DNA of 64,000 nt from NCBI GenBank assembly GCA_012295275.1, contig CM022672.1:11337904-11401903 (forward strand), read 5' to 3'. The position numbers and the translations under genes are program-made. The notes beneath the pieces were generated by a model that saw only the letters and a list, made by a program, of their open reading frames with translations, did not search any database and was not told where the DNA came from. This document shows positions 24,490-39,200 of this stretch, one piece after another (position 1 is the first letter of the stretch; each line of letters starts with the position of its first letter). The stretch comes from Chrysomallon squamiferum. Its lineage: Eukaryota; Mollusca; Gastropoda; Neomphalida; Peltospiridae.

Positions 24490-27400
24490 TCATTGCACCT
24501 TTGGTAACAAAGACACAGGATCTGTGGGTGAAACAAAATTATTATCAGCAAGACTTTGATCTTGTGTGTGCAAGTCTGCACTGGCTTCATCAAAATTTTT
24601 CAACTTGTATTTTCCAATTTTCAGTCTGCAGCATAACACATCCATCAAAAAACCACAGATTCCTTTAAGCATTCCTGGTAAAAACAAAATAGTAAATTAT
24701 TATTTGCAGTAAGTTTGCTTAAACTTTCTCCTCCCCTTCACATGATGTAAAGACTATATATATATTTATGTATTTATTTATTTTTTAATCATAATATTTT
24801 GAAATATATTTTTCATAAACCTTCTCTCTCTTACGTGTTTGGTGTTTTCACTAAATAACTTACTTTGTGTTTTTGCCTTGAGATGAGGATAATCACTTCA
24901 TTGGTGAAAAATGTTAATTAAGAACAAAACAGTATATATTCCTAATTTACACTTAATATAAACTCTGTAAGTTTCGCTGGAGTCAGAATCCTTCAAAATA
25001 GCTTTAAAAAAAAGATGCATCAACAAAAACAACTTTAACATGTATGAACATTTGAAACAACTGAGAGGTTATGGAAAAACACATCAATTGTCCCAGATAA
25101 TATAAGCTTAATGATCAGAACCTTTAAAACACATTCATACCTGAAACTGAGATGATACCTCCTACAATGCCACAAAGTCGTATCAAAAACTGACTCAGTG
25201 GCTGCCTTACTTCTCTGACACGGATTTTTAAAGATGATAAATCATATTTGACAAAAATTCCTGGAATTCCATGGCTGCCTTTAGCATGATTTATTGTTCG
25301 ATTCTAAAATACAAAAATTTTAGTCACAATGTGGCAGGTTTTTTGTAACATTTGGCAGCTGTAACAAATATTCCCTTCCCAATACCTCTTCCTTAAAAAT
25401 AAACAAATAAAAAAAAACATTGTAAAAAAAAAAATAATAATAATAAATGGAAAACAGAATAAAATATATAAAGAAGTAATAAAAATCCAATTGCAGAATG
25501 CAGGTTTAGAAATGCAAAAGGTATGAACAATTTTAAATTTAAAATTTGAAAAGAAATGGTGTTATCACTGTACCAAAAACCAATAATGATAACAATTATT
25601 TACCCTCTCAGTGACCGAAAATTGGTAAGTGTCTTCATTTATGGTGCTTGTCCGTACTTCTGTTGGAACCACTTGCATGAAATACTGATACATAAAAAAA
25701 TCTACAAAGGATGAAGAACATTTATTGTGTTAATAATCATCACCTGATAGAATTACATTAAAATAAATACTGATTAATTAAATATATTTAGAGAGTATAT
25801 TATGTTATATATTACGATATTACAGAATTGATGAAAGAGATGTAATATCTGTTTAAGAACTGGTTAATTAAATATATTTAAGGTGTGCTGAAGTACATTA
25901 TAACATTAGATTATTAAGGAACTGACAAAAATATTTCATCACTGCAAAAAGATTTTTATATTGTTGTTAAATTTATTATCCATACGTTTACATAAAAAAG
26001 ATGTATTTAGTTGAGGTGATGCGATGTGACATGAACAACATAATTAAAATAGACAAAATATATCTAGTCTTATTCTTACTTTCTTGAGTTACAAATTCTT
26101 CACCATCGAGAGGATAAACAGCACCTGGCACTGCAGTGCCAAAAGAAAAATGATCTATTCTGTGAGAAAAGTTATAATCTGAAAATAAATAAATAAATAA
26201 ATTAAAAACAACAAGAATATGAGAATATAAATTAGAAATTAATTTACTAACGATTAGTTTTAAATTCTCTTTTGTTTTCTTTTCATATGTCAAACATTAA
26301 TCCAGGGAATTTAAAAAACAGGAGAAAAACTGAAATATTAATAAGCATAGCTGTTAAAAAACAGTAAAACAAATCAATATTATTGAGTATTGCTGTGTAT
26401 ATTAGTGTTTACTTATGTACTTTAGAGGAAACTGTTGGATTAAAGCAATTTCGATGTATTGTTACTATTTAAATTAGAAAACAGAAATAAAATAAAAATT
26501 AAGAAAATAAAAATACAATTTTACCTTTGTCTGACATCATGATAGCCAGATGAGCATGGCCTCTTGGGATTACTGGTATTGACCTGAATTTACATACATT
26601 TAGTCTAACTTTTTTAAAGATGAATTTTACAATACAAGAAATAAATACAAGAAAATACTGACATCCATGTATCCTCATGCATTTTTATATTATTCATTTA
26701 TTGCTCAACTTTATTATGAGGTCTGAATAAAACAATAGCATATAAAATTAATTAGTATTTAAAAAGAAATAATCATACTGATGACTTGCATTATATCCCT
26801 AAATATAAATCCCCACTGAAAAACAAAGGAAAAATGTGCCATGGAATATATGAACAACAGCAAGAATGGCAATATAATCAATATAGTTTCAGCTACAGAG
26901 AACAAAAAATTGCGTTATTAACAATGATAAATTATGGAATAATTTGTAAATATTTTATTTCTGGGATAAATAAGAACAATGCAGACATTGGATGAATATC
27001 GATACTTACTTCCCAGCTGTGATGTGAAAATTTCCAGCAACCTTGCTGACCTCAAATGAACCATGCACTCGGCAAGCATCTGGGGGACCCTTTCCTGGAA
27101 CTTCTCTAGAAGTAACATAAATTACATGTTCTTAATTTAACCTTCCCTGATTACTGTTTTTTCTGGACCAAAACATGTCATATAACAATAATATTTAATT
27201 AAATAAAAATAAATTAAAAATAAATAAATATATAAATAAAATAAAAATAATATTTAAAAAATTAAAAACAGAAATATTAAATATGCATATGAAGTTAACT
27301 TGAAAGAAACTTTAATCCTGTGAATGATATAATTATAAGAACATTTTTTGTTTGCTTTATTGAAATAAATTCAGTTTGAAAATAAGAACCACAGTTTATT

Positions 27401-28034
27401 AATCTGTTTAAACTAACAACTATTGTTCAAAAATTTAACAGATATTATACAAGATATTTAAGAATGAAATTTTAGAATTTAATATTAGTAAGCAGATATT
27501 ATCCAGAATCTGCATCTACATATTTTTTCAGTTACTGATTTTGTTCACCCAGTCTATAATAATCTTTTATTAAGACAGTGTATTTTTATGTATTTAACTT
27601 TATAACTATAAACAAATGCAATTATTAACAACTGTGCAGATTTTTAAAATGTACAATTTTTTAAAATATACTAAACAAACTTGTTCCAAACATTTTATAA
27701 AACCTGTGAGGCTGCATTTAGATTTGTAGTTAATACCTTTTAGGCAAACCAGATCTAAAATTAGGCTGCTGAGCTCGCCACATAAACTCCTGAATGGCAT
27801 GGTATTCATCTGATAAAAACCCATTGACTTCTCTTATGAAATGTTGGTATTCCTTTTGTCTTGGGGACAGTTCAAAATGAGTTGGCTCCTCCTGCAATTT
27901 GCCATAACTCTGAACATCCTGTCCAGTCTGATCAAGAACATCAGCACCAATTACTGAAACAAATACCAATATCGGTAACACATTATATAAGTGCTGCAAA
28001 TCAGTTATTGGAATGTCTCATTACGTAAACTGAA

Positions 28035-28067
<33 letters not shown>

Positions 28068-30539
28068 TACAAAGATTTTATTTTAAAAATATAAAATATA
28101 AACCTCAATTCCAGTAGAAACAATATCCACTTTCAAGTAGGCAGCCTCCAAATCCATTGTCCAAATATTTAAGTGTTCTTGACTCATTTCAAAAACAGTC
28201 TAGTTACAGCCATGTATGTGTGCTCATGTGAGTGTGCATGGGTTTTTAAATTGGTATCTACTACATACGTAGATGACTTTCACTGAATTATAAATTTTCT
28301 AATAAAGAAGCAGAATCAAACTCAAAAGTATTTCATAAAACCTTTTAGCTTAAGATTTTTGAAAAGTGAGATTTCTGATTTTAAACAATTTATGCAAAAT
28401 ATATTACTAAAATGTGTACTCACATGAACATTGCATTGCTACTGTTATATCAATATTGATTTTCACTTTCCTGCAGCAAAAAAACCATCAAAAAACAATC
28501 AGCAACATAAAAATACAATAAATATAAATAGATATAAAATGATAAATAGTGAAAAAATACATATGGCTAAAAATTATAATAAAATACTCAACAATTCTTT
28601 ATGACAATAATAAAATATTTTAAAAAATAAAATAATTATGTTTATTTAAATAAAAAACAGTATGTGTATATAATTTCTTTCCATCTAATTGATCATAGCT
28701 TATTAAATGTAACTTAATTTTAGAATGTATTTGAATCAACAACAGAGACACTGTAACAATGTTTGTAATTAATATTAATGTATTTATACATTACCCAGTG
28801 AAATTTGTGTCTACTTGATAATCAAACTCCAGTTTGCTATCACTGTAGTATTCAAATTCAGCCACAATAAGTATAAATATTAAGAAAAAGGTGAGGATGG
28901 AAACTGAAAAAAAAAAAAACAATAACAATAATAATAATAAATAAAAAAAAAAAAAATGAATAAAAAAAAAAAAAAAATTTTTTTTTTTAAAACTTTAAGT
29001 AAATAAAATAAAATAAAATAATAATAATAATAATAATACAAAAATATATATTTATAATTATACAGGATCATTATATAATATTTTAAATTTTTATAACTTC
29101 TGATCTGTGCATGATAAAACTGATCAGTAAAACGTTAAAAGAAAAGAATTTATTATGTATATGTATTGGCCTATGTGTTTCTTGTTCGGATTCTTAATTT
29201 TCAACATAACCACTGACATTATGGATAGAAATCATGATATGATTCTGAAATTCTAGAAATACATTTTGTAGCAGATTTTCAGTTATGGCATAATGATGGC
29301 CATCATTCTGAAAATTAGGAATCTGAACAATAATTATAGATAAAAATTATAAAAAAAATTCCTCTTATAATTTTTACAATCAATTCTATCATGCATACAT
29401 CAGAAGTTTTTATTTAAATTTTAAAATGATTTTATAATGACTGTGGATATATATATAAAATAAAATAAATATTAATTTTAATTTAGTAAAAATATATAAA
29501 ATAATTTAAAATGTTAACAAAACAAATCACTGATTAATTTAATCAAATCAAAATTTAATTTGAAAAAAGTAAGATATATTCCTGGCAGGCAAATGTTTTC
29601 TGACTTTAATTTCACATAATATGCAAAAAGATTAGCACCTAATGAAAGCTGTAGCAAAAACAATGAAAACACACAAAAAAATTATGACCATCTCCAAATA
29701 TTTTCCTATCTTCTTCTGCCAAGCCCATAAAACAAAATTACCTTTTCAATTTTTATAGAACAGCAAAACTTTATTTACATAAGCAGCTTGAATTTTCACT
29801 AATAATTAGTAGTAATAAGTTAAAATACTGTGATGTGTATATATCATATATATATAAATGTTACTTAGAAGGACTACAAACATTTGATGTTTAACCATAA
29901 TCCTCTGCAATACATAATCTTGGCTAATCCTTGAAGTCTACCCCAAAAAGGTGTTGCAGGTATCAATTAGGGACAATAAAATGTTTGTAATCATGAAAAT
30001 AAAAATAAATAAATAAATAAATGAAAAAGAAGAAATAGAAAAGAACAAAACAACATAGTTAAATATGTAAAAAGCATACAATTCATAAAACATTAGCTTT
30101 TGTTTTTTGTCCTGTTGTTATGATGTTTTTAACTGCTTTACAGAAAATTCACTATTCTATGTTATAATCTATAATATAAAATTGCTAACAACTTCTCTAC
30201 ATTATTATAGAAAAAAAATTTCACTTACACTAAATAATTATTGCTTTAAGAAATTGTTTACTTCAACAATATTTTATTCTTTGCTTAATTGTTAATAATT
30301 CAGAAAAATTTACATCTACTAAATATAAACAACAATGATAACATAATAATAATAAGAAGAAGAAGAAGAAGAAGAAAATTTAGAATATGTAGGAAATAAA
30401 TTAAAATTTCAAAAAAGTACTTACTACCACCACCAGAAACTGTTGTTTCTTGATAACTTTCTGGAACTTTTGGAAATGCATCGAGTTCTTTCACTATCTT
30501 CAAAGCCTGCTTTTTATTTGCTGCATTTAATCTCCTCAT
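24490..30539 (-). CDS. ERGIC2: ERGIC2, ER-Golgi intermediate compartment cargo receptor
   Basis: Ten coding exons on the minus strand join in phase: 30425-30539, 28795-28903, 28424-28470, 27737-27953, 27010-27105, 26525-26583, 26080-26178, 25604-25701, 25141-25303 and 24490-24674, giving 395 residues (vertebrate protein about 377). ERGIC2 cycles between ER and cis-Golgi in COPII/COPI vesicles, together with ERGIC3, as a cargo receptor. The N-terminus has the family signature KELDAFPKVPESY (residues 17-29). A first membrane span lies at about 39-55, followed by a lumenal domain with INIDITVAM, IGADVLD, YNFSHRIDHFSFG and GIFVKYDLSSL. A second span follows at about 318-346 (RLCGIVGGIIS), then a cytosolic tail. 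All ten junctions are GT-AG. The conserved motifs and length distinguish it from ERGIC3, which has a cysteine-rich insert absent here. Confidence 0.96.
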
Positions 30540-31424
30540 CTTGTTCTCCGTTTAGGATTTAACGTTTTCCGTTTATATCATTGCACCTCACGCAGGCACC
30601 TGATGCTGTATGCACGTACAGGTGTGCATTCACTATAGTTTGTAGACTTCTATGTTCTATTGTCTGGCAATGTGACAATCACTGTCAGTGTCAGGCATCG
30701 ATATCACTAATTATATTTATAGATACCACGTCGATTTCATCACATTCTGACAGTTAATGTAAATTAATAAATATTATTTGATATCCAAAAAATATATTAA
30801 AATCAACTTTTTGTACCATTCATTTTTATAATTTCTAGTTGTGCTTAGATATGCAACACTGATGAGAAAAAGAACGACGCAAACGAAAAGCAAACGTGGA
30901 GGAGAGTACAATTTCGTACCGGAAATATACAAACGGAAATAGTATGCAACATTCCTCCCTATAGGCCTACATGTTGCTTCTGTCAACTGTTTTTTTGCTT
31001 ATTGAACATTTTCACCAAAATTATCGTGATTAGAACAAAGTGTATCTGAAAGTTAATTTAAAATGGCAACCCCGCCCCCCCAAAAAAACCCACTGGTTAA
31101 TATAGTTAAAAATACAGATATACTATTATTATTATTTTTTTTTTTTGACGCAATAAATATATAAAAAGGATAGTAAATAAGTAAATATTATTTGTGAAAA
31201 CTCAGAAATGATGATCAGTGTTGAATTAATCTTCCATTATTTCCCATTCCTGCCATTTCTCCACAGCTGACGTTTATACTGTAAATTTAAGTGCGGTGGT
31301 AAACAATCGTAAAGGTTTTCTGTCAATGGTAAAAATAGTCGGCTTAATCTATCGTTGTTGTATTAGTCATATATTTATTTTATTATTATTATTATTTGTC
31401 AGAGTTACAGAACCTGGATATAGT

Positions 31425-31474
<50 letters not shown>

Positions 31475-32030
31475 CCATTTAATTTATTTATTTATGATTT
31501 TAAACTAAATTAATACTTATTTCTCATCACTGTATTAATTTTCCATATTATAATTAAACCCCCCACCCCAAAAAAAAAAACCCAAAGCCGCCCCGAAAAA
31601 AAAAATAAAAAATAAAAAACTAAATAAAAGAACAAAAATCAAAACAAACCAAAAACACCCCCGCCACAATAATAATAAATTAATTAATTAGCAACAGCCT
31701 ATATGTTTGTTTTCTGTTTATTATTATTATTATTATTATTTATTGAATAATAAAGTGTAACATTTGTGAATATTTCTGCAACTTTACATCAGAGGCTGAT
31801 TTTGATTTTAGTTACTAAATTAATATTTGTATAGTTTAAATTTGTTAATGGTAAAAACAAAATAGAAAATAATATTAAAAACAAGTTACAGATTTTAAAT
31901 ATTATTTTTAAAATGCATAAAACTTTAGATTATTAAACTTTAGAAAAAAAAAAAAAAAAAAAAAGACCGAATATGCATAAAAAACACACAGGTACTTAAA
32001 ACTGTGAAATATCACAGTAATAAATTTTAA
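30540..32030. other. ERGIC2 upstream region and intergenic DNA
   Basis: The first few hundred bases left of 30.95 kb are CpG-richer and should contain the ERGIC2 promoter and 5' UTR on the minus strand. No TATA box was obvious. Further right are C-rich/A-rich tracts at 31,067-31,090 and 31,560-31,610 and an AAT array at 31,427-31,472. No reading frame of note. Confidence 0.45.
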
Positions 32031-32162
32031 GACCACAATATTTCAAGGAATGTGGAGGAACTCAAATATTTGGATGGGACACTCAAACATGGCAGGACAG
32101 ATAGCTGTTCATTATTCCCCACCACTTCCCACAGTTCCTTCAAAAGCCAGTCTGTACCGTGA
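32031..32162 (+). repeat. Fragment of an unnamed dispersed repeat with coding-like motif
   Basis: Read from 32031 the strand encodes HNISRNVEELKYLDGTLKHG and then RTDS before a stop at 32160. A similar stretch, WTVEEFKYLHGTLKF followed by RTES, is encoded on the minus strand at 59,622-59,515. Shorter relatives lie at 61.5 and 61.9 kb (RHISMAFQEVKYL; RHISTGYQEVNYV). Shared spacing over about 25 codons at two places 27 kb apart indicates copies of one repetitive sequence. The family is unknown to me; a transposon-derived piece is likely. Confidence 0.5.
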
Positions 32163-32249
32163 ATGCAGCGACAGTGGAAATGAGTTCTGGGGAATGTTCA
32201 CCAAAGGTACAGAACAAAAACTGAAAATCAGTAGGTCCAAGCTATGAAA

Positions 32250-33231
32250 TCCCCAATAATAAAGGACTAAATCAATAATAATAAAAATATCAATGAATAA
32301 AATAACCAAACAATAAAAAAAAAAATAAATAAATAAAAATAAATAAATAAAATAATGCAATAACAAAAAAAAAAAATAAAAAAAATAAAAATTAAAAATA
32401 AATTAAGATTAAAATTAAAATAAATCAAATTGCAAATAGCCCAAATAATAAGAACATCCATGATAGCATACTAGTCTCTAATATAAACATACAATATCAA
32501 TAAAATGATAATAAACACAGAATTATCTCATTTCACTGGAAAAACACAATGAAACAAAGTTTATTTCATAAGCCTTGTATATAACAAAATTATTATAATG
32601 CAGACTGAAAGACAAAGCAGAATGTATTTATATCACTATTATTTTCAATAATTATTATCATTCAAAAGAAATAAAATCACTGGTATAAAATAATTTTATG
32701 TGGACCTCATTTGTTATACTGGTAAAATTCTAAATCACAAGAACACTTTTATTATATACTTATAAAACACATTTACACAGCAAATATCATAATACACTTG
32801 TAAACAATAATAATAAAATAATATAAAATAATATAAAACAAAATAAAATAAAATAAAATAAAAACTTAAAACTAAATCACAAATTTTAAAAATGATCTTT
32901 TTCTTTTAAATGCATGAAATCTTTTCTTATTTATATTTTGTGATAGACAGGACAATTAAAACAATGGGCTTTAAATAGCTGTCTTTCTCTAATGGATAGA
33001 AAGAAAAACCCGATCCAAACAGAGAGTTAGACTGATTATGCAATCAACAGTTTCTTGGTTACATATGTTTCACAAGCAATGAACTACAGTCTATTCTATA
33101 CAGGTAAGCAGATAATGAATGATGAAAGAAATACAAAAATATGACATATTTCTATTATGATTCCAGATTAAAGTGATACAGTTTATAATAGATATATGCT
33201 CACAGAATACATCATCAACAACAACAAGAAC

Positions 33232-33262
<31 letters not shown>

Positions 33263-36220
33263 CAATGATAACAACAATAATAATAAATTCTAAATATTTG
33301 ATTGATTCTATGGGAGTTTTGTGCTAAAATTTTAAGCTCTTTTAGTATTTCCAAAGTAACAATGAACAAAGAACTAATGAATAAAAAAATCTGATTCAAA
33401 AGAAAAATACAATATGAAACACAATTTACTCACATAAAAAAAAAAAAAAAAAATTTTCTTTGGTCAATTAATTCAACTAACTATCTTAAAGTAGATAACA
33501 TCTTTGATAATAATAATAATCATAACAATAATAATAATGATAATAATAATAATTTTTAAAAGTATTTAATAATAAAAACATTTTTGAGATAAAAAAAATA
33601 AATAAAAAATAAACATACTGAGATGAATATTATTTAACAGACATATTTTTGGCTGAAACATCTCATGAACAATTGAAAAAAAAAAAAAACACACACAAAA
33701 AAAAAAGAACACACACACACAAAACACAATTATCAGACATAATTAAAAAAAAAAAAAAAAAAAATAATAATAATAATAATAGCACAGACAAAATATTATA
33801 TATATTTTACATGTTCAGAAAAAAACTGAATTTTAATGAACACCTCCAATATGCATTATTATTATGACAAACAATCTTTCCCTCCCTATCAACACAACTG
33901 CTAATAGTTTGGTTTGAAAAACAGCTGGTATGCTTTACACATATGTAACAATATCACATATAATTAATCAGAAGACCTTTGTAAATGTGTTAACTAACAA
34001 AAATTACAAACTATTTAGACAGTTACTGGATATTAATTGTCTATTTATATTTGAATAAAGCATGTGCTAAATGAATACTATGTTATTTTTGTTAAGATCT
34101 TCATATACAAAGAATGGTGAAAATATTATAATGAAGAAAAATAATGAAACATATGATGCTAATTTTTTATGCAAAATATCAGAATATATAAAAACATTTC
34201 TTCATTATGCAAAATAATTTTTTTTTTTTTAAATGATTGCTTTATATACAACACAATTACATGTATCAGAATTTACAAAACATTTCTTCATTATCCATAC
34301 TTCATTATAAGGAGTTGATCATAAATAAAATTAACAAAATTAAAAACAAAATAAGGAACCTCCATAATTATATTTTTATTTTTTAAAATTGTCCTTAAAA
34401 ATATGTACAAACATCCTATAGTGACCACCTATTTTATGCAATGATTTATGTTTGATATTTATTCGCTCATATTATTTAGTATAAAATAAACTGACCAACA
34501 ATATGCAGCAACCTTCTTAAGGAACCACCTCAGTTTAAATGTGACACACCTAAAATAATTAATTTTCAAGTGCCAGAATTAAATAAAAACTTCAAGCACT
34601 TTCATTAAATTAAGATCAGTTTTTGATACTTAAAAATTAAAATCACAATTTGTTGAAATATAATACAGATAACTAAAACAAGAAAATGTTATTATTTCAA
34701 AATATAAACATCTTGTCACCGAGGTTATGGATATTCGAAGAATGTAATAAATATCTGAAAAATATTATTTAAAAAATATTTCATTCTTTTCTCACCAACA
34801 TATTACATAAAATTCAATGGAAATGAAAAACTATTTAAAAAAATTAAAAATTAAAATAAAATTATTATTTCAATATTCTCTGAAGATTTAATATTACTAA
34901 ACTGAACATGTGCATAACTACAAGATATATTATTTAGATCAAAACTATTTTTGCTTAAAGCATGTACTAGAAAATAAATCTGGTTAATCCCTCTAGAAAT
35001 TTGACCCATTACTGCTGCTAAATTATTTGTAATAACAGGTCAATTTGGTTTCTGAATTCTGGTGAAAACGAGCACCTGAGAAGTATATAGTAACATGAAA
35101 TGCTAATAAAACAATAACAACAAGAACAACAAACAGAACATAAAGAAAACAACAACAACAAAAACATGTAGATATAAAAGAAAATAATAATAATAATAAA
35201 AAAATGAAAACAATTAAATATTCAGTAAACAAAATCATATTATGCATTAAGAATTTTTTAATTAATTTTACAATTCCAATAATGATTTTTTTTTTTCAAA
35301 TAATACTAAATTATTATAAAAAAAACTTTACAAAAATTGTAAATTCATTAAAATCTTTAAAAAAATAGTCCATCATAAAATTTTTTTTTTTTTTTAAATT
35401 TAACATTTATGTCAGTATCAAAGATAAATGTCATTAGTAAAAACATTAACTATTAAAATAAAATACTAAAATACGTCAAACATTAAAATAGTGACTAATA
35501 TGAAATTTTATGTCAGTACCAAAGATAAATGTCATTAGTAAAAATATTAACTGTTAAAATAAAATATTAAAATACGTCAAATGTTAAAATAGTGACTGAT
35601 ATGAAATTTTAAAAAACATCAAAATATAAATAGTGACTAGAATGAAATTTTAAAATATTCCCATATTTGTTTTAATTTTATCAATAATAAAAAGTACTTA
35701 GTTATGTAATTCTTATCTCTTATATTGTAACTCCTCTTAACCTTTTTATTGACCCTACAAACTAAATATATTATACTGGCATTCTGATTTAACATAAGTA
35801 CACTGTTCAGTTTGGATAAATTTCAGATATCAGAATATTGACTTTAAAATGATACAGAAGTGTGAAGTATGATTTAACTTAGTTTAAAATGAATCTCACA
35901 TCAACATACCTTGAATTGTGACTACAAAATGATACAAAAACATTTACCCCAAAAATTGAAATATTATTATGAATTGCATATCAGTGTATCTTGAATACAG
36001 AAAACATGTGATGCAAATGTTTTTAACTTAACATTGTTTGGTCTCAAATTAATTTTAAATAAACACACTTTGATATTAACTTTAAAATGATGCAGAGGCT
36101 TGAATTCTGACATAACTCAAATATTTTTTGGAATTTTTTTATCAATGTATCTTGAATTTTGATTAAAACATTTTTGTTCACTAATAAACTGTTCAGTCTG
36201 TAATTATCAAAGTCTGTGAC
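32250..36220. other. 3' flank of the DRAM2-like gene, no gene seen
   Basis: Very AT-rich, with poly-A/AAAT tracts (32,310-32,400; 33,237-33,260; 33,745-33,780), AAT arrays and a duplicated 101-bp unit at 35.4-35.65 kb. The part nearest 36.2 kb is probably the 3' UTR of the minus-strand DRAM2-like gene. Frames here are low-complexity Phe/Leu/Ile or Lys/Asn strings. Confidence 0.5.
35411..35655. repeat. 101-bp tandem duplication plus a partial third copy
   Basis: The unit starting GTCAGTATCAAAGATAAATG at 35411 recurs at 35512 with about ten substitutions. A partial third copy (ATAGTGACTAGAATGAAATT) ends near 35,655. It lies in the presumed 3' UTR of the DRAM2-like gene. Confidence 0.88.
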
Positions 36221-39200
36221 TTAACTCAGCAGGCTTGTACGTTCGTCAGGTTCCACGGTCACGTACACAGGATCATCATCAAGATGTCGAACTAAGGGAT
36301 TAATTCTAACACTCATTTCAAATTTGTTAAATTCACGTACGTATGTGAAAAAGAAAAAGAGAAATATCATAGCCATGACCCATTCTCCAGCAGTGCTTGT
36401 AACATGAGCAGCATATCCCTACAAATAGAAAACATTTTTTCTGTTTTTTTAAAAGATAAAAAACAATTATGTAATATTATTATAGGCATGAAATTATATT
36501 CTATTGTTTTTCAAAATAAGATGTTGACATAACACACTTGTGAACAATATATCTTGTAAAAAAGAGATATAAAAACTTCTGTTAATTAAAATTACCATGA
36601 ATTGTCTAAACCTTTAATGGTGTATTATATTTTATTGCATATACAGGTACCAGACCAATTATCTGGACTCTTTGGTGCCTGATGCATTCTGGATTTCTGG
36701 ATTTTCTGGTACCAAGGCATCTGTATACGTAAATAATTAGGCATAAACATTTTAAAATTAAAAACATAAAGAAAATTGACGATAAACAATTGTGGCAACT
36801 CAACACATAAACAATGTGGTGAGTAAATGAATGTCACGCGTCTTGAAAGAGTAGTTCCAGTCTGGTGAGGACAACACTCACACATGCAAACTATGAAAAT
36901 AGCATTGGGAAAACACTTCCAATTTTCTGGTCTTTCTGGATTTCAGGACGCCGGGTAATTGGTCCAGCACCTGTATATCTGAAGTTAGCATATTAGTACT
37001 ATATGGAAGCAGAGTTATGAATTTAAAATAAAAACAATATCCATAAATGAAGGAATGTTCAAAAACATTACATCATATTTTAATACTGTTATCTATTACA
37101 TGTAGTATCAGTAGTATCATATGAAGAATCCTGTTGTAAAACTTCCAAAGGCTATTCTAACCAATACGTAACAAGGGAACTTAAATGTGGACCTTCCAAT
37201 GAACAGGACAGCACATACCATAGGTCTTTGATAAACTAATAATTGTATCTTTCATGCTGCTGTTGTTGACACATTAAACCATGGAGTAAGGTTATAAGAA
37301 TAACAAGTTTTATAATTAGTATTAAAATCATACTTACAACATCACCTGGATTCCAGTGAAATTTTGTGTGACGGTGAAATGTTCCAGTGGTTTGATAGTT
37401 TGCTGTGGCAGCACCTACACCAGCTGAAGTGGAAGCTGAGGAAAATATAGAACTAAAAAAAACCATCCTGATAAATTAGACTATATATATAAAATAAATC
37501 ATATCCCATATATTTTATATATATGGTATATGTCATGTTTTTTATTTTAATTGTTTAGCTGTATTTATGTCAGTGTGTAATCTATGATTATATGCAATAT
37601 ATTCTTTCTTGCATATACATAATGTTTAATATTTATTAAAGAATATATTAACAGTAATATAGAATAAAATAATGACACGTGATGCAATGCATATTAATAA
37701 ACATATTAATAGTGTATCCCGACAGTAATATAGTCTTTATGGTTGTAAAATATGTCTGATATGTATATATATATATATATTGTTTTTATTTGATTGTATA
37801 ACATATTGTATAAAGATTTATATTTAGCTGTGAGAAAAGAGAAAAAAAGAAAAATGTGTACATAAAATAACTTGAATCCTTTACTGTAACCCTGCAATGT
37901 TGGTGCTAAACCATTTTGCTACAATATTATAATGAAGGGGCAGCTATAGAACATTCAAAAAAGAAAAAGAAAAAGAAGATAAAAACATATAAATTATCCC
38001 AAACAGCAAATAAAACATTTAACTTTTGTCTTATTATTATTGATGAATTCAACACATCATTATACCATTTTTCATTATAATGATTACTATGTTATGGTCG
38101 ATTGTTATTTAGATGAATTAATCAATCACCAGAAGAAATCATTCACACAATTTAATTGTTTCTACATAAGACAAAATAAAAATGCAGAACCCTGCAATCA
38201 AAACTATTTGAATTTTGTAGACTTTTAAGTAGGGTACATAAACACTGTATACATTCAGAAAGAAAGTTTTTATTTAATGACAACTTGACACTTTTCATTT
38301 GTTATATCGCATCAGACAAATATAGTTAAGGACCACACAGATAATGAGAAAAGAAATCTGCTGCTGCCATTTCATGGGCTACTCTTTTCTGATTAGCATT
38401 TTATCAAGGTATCTTTTATGTGCACCTTTCCACAAAGATAACGGTACATTCCATAGCCTTTGTTTACAGTACTGGCTGAAATGAGAAATCTATATACAAT
38501 ATGTTGTATTCTCTCAACCATAGCTTTACACAGTTTATATGAATGCTGCAAACCATTTTGCTACATGAAATGAAAAGGATACTGATGATTAATGCTGCCA
38601 GAGAGATTAGACTTAAAACAAGTCGAATTCTTCCAATGCGCAGTCCATTGTAATCTGGATACATGTGGTATGTGATTGATGTCTGCATGCTAGCGTAGAT
38701 GAAACCTCCAACAAACACCATGAAAGCTCCTATGTAATGCAATATTTCCACATCTGTTTTTTCCTGCAACAAATCCATAGATTAATTCTTATTCCTAAGT
38801 ATACTACAATATTGGAAGAATTTTCTTCAAAATATTGATATTTATTTATTAATAACTGATTCAATGACTTGATTTGGTCACAAACTGTAAATTTATTTTG
38901 TGTTTATTGTCAATGATTTAACAATAGTTATTAAAAAAAGAGATAATAATATGTACAAAAAAATGTTTGTTTGCATCTTGATAACATGAATAATGTTATA
39001 TATATATATATATATATATATGACACATAAATAATTTTATTTAATCATTTAGTCAATATATTGAACAAAAACTCCTATTTGTTTGCATCTTGATAATATG
39101 TGCATTATATATATAATTATTATAAATATGATTAGCACATAAAGTAATTTTATTTAATCATTTAGTCATAATTTTAATTTAAATCCTTACAAAAAAGCAT

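Noticed and set aside
32050..32247. 65-codon ATG-started plus-strand frame
   Set aside because: Different frame from the motif shared with 59.6 kb; treated as a by-product of the dispersed repeat.
36606..36885. Two overlapping minus-strand frames of 66 and 86 codons
   Set aside because: They lie inside the 36.64-36.97 kb MITE and a DRAM2 intron and have no recognised domain.
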